Below are positions 6,382-8,665 of a DNA stretch of 8,665 nucleotides, piece after piece. The DNA comes from Flavobacterium psychrophilum (GTDB lineage: Bacteria; Bacteroidota; Bacteroidia; Flavobacteriales; Flavobacteriaceae): positions 1-8,665 of the forward strand of contig CAMDGJ010000124.1 of NCBI GenBank assembly GCA_945897545.1, given 5' to 3'. Under the pieces are notes generated by a model that saw only the letters and a program-made list of their open reading frames with translations, was not told the origin of the DNA and did no database searches. A program made the position numbers and the translations under genes. The number at the start of each line of letters is the position of its first letter. Position 1 is the first letter of the stretch.

Positions 6382-7866
6382 ATGCCTCTATTTAAAACTC
6401 AAAATTTAAAAATATACAATACTCTTTCGGGAGAAAAAGAAATTTTCGAACCCATTCACGCAGGAAATGTAGGATTGTATGTTTGTGGGCCAACGGTTTA
6501 TAGCAATGTGCATCTAGGAAACGTTAGGACATTTATGTCTTTTGACGTAATCTTTCGATATTTTTTACATTTAGGATACAAAACACGTTATGTAAGAAAC
6601 ATAACGGATGCAGGTCATTTAACTGATGATGGAAATGTAGACAATGACCGATTTGTAAAACAATCTCGACTAGAAAAGTTGGAACCAATGGAAGTTGTAC
6701 AAAAATATACTGTCGATTTTCATCAGGTTTTAGAAAAATTTAATTTTTTGACTCCTACGATTGAACCCACTGCAACGGGTCATATAATTGAACAAATCGA
6801 ACTTATACAACAACTCGTTTCCACTGGTTTTGCATATGAAAGCCAAGGTTCTGTGTATTTTGATGTTTTTGAATACAACAAAAGAGGATTCAATTATGGT
6901 GAATTAAGCAATCGAAATATTGATGAATTGTTTGCCAACACCAGAGATTTAGACGGTCAAAACGAAAAGAAAAATCCACAAGATTTTGCTTTATGGAAAA
7001 ATGCCTCGCCTGCACATATTATGCGCTGGAGTTCCCCTTGGGGCGAAGGTTTTCCGGGTTGGCATCTTGAATGTACTGCAATGAGCACTAAATATTTGGG
7101 AGAAAGATTCGACATTCACGGAGGAGGAATGGATTTGAAATTTCCGCATCACGAGTGTGAAGTTGCTCAAGGAAAAGCCAGTTATGGGACTTCGCCTGTA
7201 AATGTTTGGATGCACACAAATATGCTAACAATGAATGGTTTACGAATGAGTAAATCGACTGGAAATTACATCCTGCCCTTGGAATTACTCTCAGGAGAAA
7301 ATACTTTTTTCGAGAAAAAATTCCAACCTAATGTAGTTCGTTTTTGCTTCTTACAGGCACATTATCGCAGCGTATTAGATATTTCAAATGAGGCAATGAT
7401 GGCAAGCGAAAAAGGATTATTTCGATTGTTAGAAGGCGTAAAATTGCTTGAAAATATTACCTCACACAGCATTAGTTCCTTTTCTGTGTCAAATTGGCTA
7501 CAAAGTTGTTATGACGCAATGAATGATGATTTTAATACCCCAATTTTAATAGCTAATTTATTTGAAGGCATTAAATATGTGAACTTGATTAATGATGGTA
7601 AAGAAACAATTTCGACAGTAGATTTAGGATTGTTATCAAAAGCAATTCACACCTTTTTGTTTGACGTTTTAGGGCTAAAAGATGAAACTGAAACTGCAGG
7701 CCATAGCGAAAAATTAGAAGGTGTAATCAATATGCTTATCACGATGCGAAATGAAGCCAGAGCCAATAAAGATTTCGCGATGTCAGATCAAATTCGTGAC
7801 CAATTAATAGCTTTAGGCATTCAGTTGAAAGATGGCAAAGAAGGTACGACATTTAATGTTCAGTAA
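6382..7866 (+). CDS. cysS: Cysteinyl-tRNA synthetase
   Basis: Cytoplasmic class I synthetase that charges tRNA-Cys; its active-site zinc selects cysteine, so no editing domain is needed. At 494 residues it is near full family length. Landmarks: [20 protein letters not shown], with zinc ligand C35 and the HIGH-box variant HLGN at 44-47; RNITD at 72-76; [10 protein letters not shown] with C231; [15 protein letters not shown], giving ligands H256 and E260; and the KMSKS-equivalent RMSKS at 288-292. A DALR-type helical domain follows, ending with the usual [20 protein letters not shown] segment. All four zinc ligands are in place. ATG at 6382 matches the usual N-terminus ([20 protein letters not shown]). 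The gene is 88 bp after folE, with an inverted repeat just upstream of the start, and an 18-bp palindrome lies four bases past the stop. Confidence 0.97.
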   Translation: MPLFKTQNLKIYNTLSGEKEIFEPIHAGNVGLYVCGPTVYSNVHLGNVRTFMSFDVIFRYFLHLGYKTRYVRNITDAGHLTDDGNVDNDRFVKQSRLEKLEPMEVVQKYTVDFHQVLEKFNFLTPTIEPTATGHIIEQIELIQQLVSTGFAYESQGSVYFDVFEYNKRGFNYGELSNRNIDELFANTRDLDGQNEKKNPQDFALWKNASPAHIMRWSSPWGEGFPGWHLECTAMSTKYLGERFDIHGGGMDLKFPHHECEVAQGKASYGTSPVNVWMHTNMLTMNGLRMSKSTGNYILPLELLSGENTFFEKKFQPNVVRFCFLQAHYRSVLDISNEAMMASEKGLFRLLEGVKLLENITSHSISSFSVSNWLQSCYDAMNDDFNTPILIANLFEGIKYVNLINDGKETISTVDLGLLSKAIHTFLFDVLGLKDETETAGHSEKLEGVINMLITMRNEARANKDFAMSDQIRDQLIALGIQLKDGKEGTTFNVQ

Positions 7867-7870
7867 ACAG

Positions 7871-7888
7871 TTCCGATAGCTATCGGAA
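7871..7888. repeat. Perfect 18-bp palindrome (REP-like) after cysS
   Basis: TTCCGATAGCTATCGGAA is exactly self-complementary and begins five bases after the last base of the cysS stop codon. As RNA it could form a 7-bp stem with an AGCT loop. No T-run follows, so it is not a classical intrinsic terminator. Its GC content is higher than that of the surrounding intergenic DNA, which suggests a repeated extragenic element or a conserved 3'-end structure. From memory, this word is frequent in flavobacterial genomes; I cannot check that here. Confidence 0.7.
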
Positions 7889-8000
7889 TTAATGCTCAGT
7901 CATAAAGTGCAACTTAAATTATTTTAGCAGTTTTTTAATCAATAACTAAAAAACGAATCGTATGTTTTTCTTACATAAATTTTTATTTTTTCGCCTTATT

Positions 8001-8028
8001 GAACACTAAAAACTTAACACTGTTCACT
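8001..8028 (+). repeat. Degenerate 7-nt-period stretch before yidD
   Basis: Four consecutive 7-mers each end in ACT: GAACACT (8001), AAAAACT (8008), TAACACT (8015) and GTTCACT (8022). The outer bases also form a small inverted repeat, TGAACA (8000-8005) with TGTTCA (8021-8026). The segment ends 9 nt before the preferred yidD start codon and is likely untranslated. Confidence 0.4.
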
Positions 8029-8037
8029 CAAAAAATT

Positions 8038-8286
8038 ATGTTTTCAAAAATCATCATATTTCCTTTTGTAATATTAGTTCGTTTTTATCAAACAGCAATT
8101 TCCCCTTTTATGCCGTCGGCTTGTAGATTTGAGCCAACTTGCTCAAGCTATATGATCGAAGCATTGCAAGAGCACGGCCTGTTTTATGGAGGTTTTTTAG
8201 GATTAAAACGCATATTGAGTTGTCATCCTTGGGGTAAAAAAGGGTATGACCCAGTTCCTCCAAAAAGATGCCATCATAACCATTAG
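8038..8286 (+). CDS. yidD: Membrane protein insertion efficiency factor YidD
   Basis: A small (82-residue) inner-membrane-associated protein of the YidD family (formerly DUF37), which assists YidC-dependent insertion of membrane proteins. The N-terminal hydrophobic, amphipathic stretch ([22 protein letters not shown]) is followed by the family signature [10 protein letters not shown] (29-38) and by RILSCHP (58-64) and GYDPVP (69-74). Cysteines are at 29, 35, 62 and 78, and the tail is histidine-rich (CHHNH). ATG at 8038 is chosen because the hydrophobic family N-terminus starts there; an in-frame TTG at 7999 would add 13 polar residues encoded by repeat-like DNA. In many bacteria yidD sits between rnpA and yidC; here it lies between cysS and lgt. 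lgt starts 57 bp downstream. Confidence 0.94.
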   Translation: MFSKIIIFPFVILVRFYQTAISPFMPSACRFEPTCSSYMIEALQEHGLFYGGFLGLKRILSCHPWGKKGYDPVPPKRCHHNH

Positions 8287-8318
8287 CTATAATTTTTACA
8301 TTCAAAACAAAAAAAATG

Positions 8319-8326
8319 TATTTTTA
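8319..8326 (+). promoter_or_regulatory. Possible lgt promoter -7 box
   Basis: TATTTTTA matches TAnnTTTG at 7 of 8 positions, 17 nt before the lgt ATG. It lies within the same 11-mer (GTATTTTTACT) found before the DUF1573 gene. No TTG is present at the usual -33 spacing. A 6-bp stem, TACATT (8297-8302) with AATGTA (8315-8320), followed by five Ts overlaps it and could instead be a weak terminator for yidD. Confidence 0.35.
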
Positions 8327-8343
8327 CTTTAAATAAGAAATAA

Positions 8344-8665
8344 ATGACACACGCTTTAAATATAGTCTGGAATCCATCTGAAGGTATCGATTTAGGATTT
8401 TTTGTTATTCGCTTTTACAGTCTAATGTTTGTAATCGCTTTTGGATTAGGTTGGTACATAATGAAAAACATCTTCGAACGTGAAAACGAATCAATAGAAA
8501 AATTAGATTCCCTATTTATTTGGACAGTATTGTCTACATTAATTGGGGCTAGATTGGGTGATGTTTTCTTTTATGATTGGGAATATTATCGCAACCATTT
8601 GACCGAAATATTACTTCCTATACGAGAAAACCCTGAGGAAACGCTTTTTTATTTCATAAAAGGCT
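8344..8665 (+). CDS. lgt: Prolipoprotein diacylglyceryl transferase, N-terminal part (cut by right window edge)
   Basis: Inner-membrane enzyme that transfers diacylglycerol from phosphatidylglycerol to the lipobox cysteine of prolipoproteins, the first step of lipoprotein maturation. The frame is open from ATG at 8344 to the window end, giving 107 codons plus one base; the full family length is roughly 270-320 residues. The N-terminus (MTHALNIVWNPSEGIDLGFF) is typical of flavobacterial Lgt. It leads into a first membrane helix at about 18-40 (FFVIRFYSLMFVIAFGLGWY) and a second at about 57-76, ending in GARLGDVFFYD (68-78), which contains the conserved Gly-Ala-Arg stretch. Relatives as I recall them have His or Tyr where D73 stands. 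The catalytic HGG region and later helices are outside the window. It follows yidD by 57 bp on the same strand. Confidence 0.93.
   Translation, partial: MTHALNIVWNPSEGIDLGFFVIRFYSLMFVIAFGLGWYIMKNIFERENESIEKLDSLFIWTVLSTLIGARLGDVFFYDWEYYRNHLTEILLPIRENPEETLFYFIKG

Noticed and set aside
6991..7215. Minus-strand open frame of 74 codons
   Set aside because: Shadow of cysS across its most conserved zinc-site region.
7999..8037. TTG start for yidD, adding 13 residues
   Set aside because: The added residues are polar and encoded by the 7-nt-period stretch, whereas YidD proteins begin with the hydrophobic segment that starts at the ATG at 8038.
8108..8305. Minus-strand open frame of 65 codons
   Set aside because: Antisense to yidD, with no recognisable features.
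1..8665. A new defence, mobile or biosynthetic system
   Set aside because: Six of the eight genes belong to well-known housekeeping families. The DUF1573 gene and the protease gene face each other and share no visible operon or domain logic. No mobile-element, CRISPR, toxin-antitoxin or phage signal was found.

Overview
The window looks like chromosomal DNA from a Flavobacteriaceae member, most likely Flavobacterium or a close relative. The evidence is the low-GC, AT-rich coding style, near absence of usable Shine-Dalgarno sequences, Bacteroidetes-type -7 boxes (TAnnTTTG), secreted proteins whose signal peptides end in FSQ or FGQ, and protein sequences of flavobacterial type. It holds eight genes, two of them cut by the window edges. 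No tRNA, rRNA, CRISPR array, transposase, integrase or phage gene was seen.

Left part (1-4170). valS (valyl-tRNA synthetase) runs leftward and loses its C-terminus at the left edge. It is divergent from a small secreted DUF1573-type protein. That gene converges on a leftward gene for a secreted protein with two retropepsin-like aspartyl protease lobes and a C-terminal PDZ domain. The convergent pair shares what looks like one bidirectional terminator.

Right part (4171-8665). Five genes run rightward: a class I PLP-dependent aminotransferase, folE (GTP cyclohydrolase I), cysS (cysteinyl-tRNA synthetase), yidD (membrane insertion efficiency factor) and the first third of lgt (prolipoprotein diacylglyceryl transferase). 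Gaps of 57 to 171 bp separate them and several hold inverted repeats, so they may be a loose transcription unit or several units. All are housekeeping genes: amino-acid metabolism, pterin/folate synthesis, tRNA charging, and membrane protein and lipoprotein maturation.

I found no convincing new multi-gene system. The points worth a second look are small: a 14-bp tandem repeat with 7-nt substructure translated inside ValS, and a degenerate 7-nt-period stretch before yidD; a DUF1573 protein without the family's usual cysteines; a two-lobed aspartyl protease-PDZ protein whose second active-site triad is DIG; a perfect 18-bp palindrome just after cysS; and repeat or hairpin structures before folE and cysS. 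No gap without a gene exceeds 300 bases.
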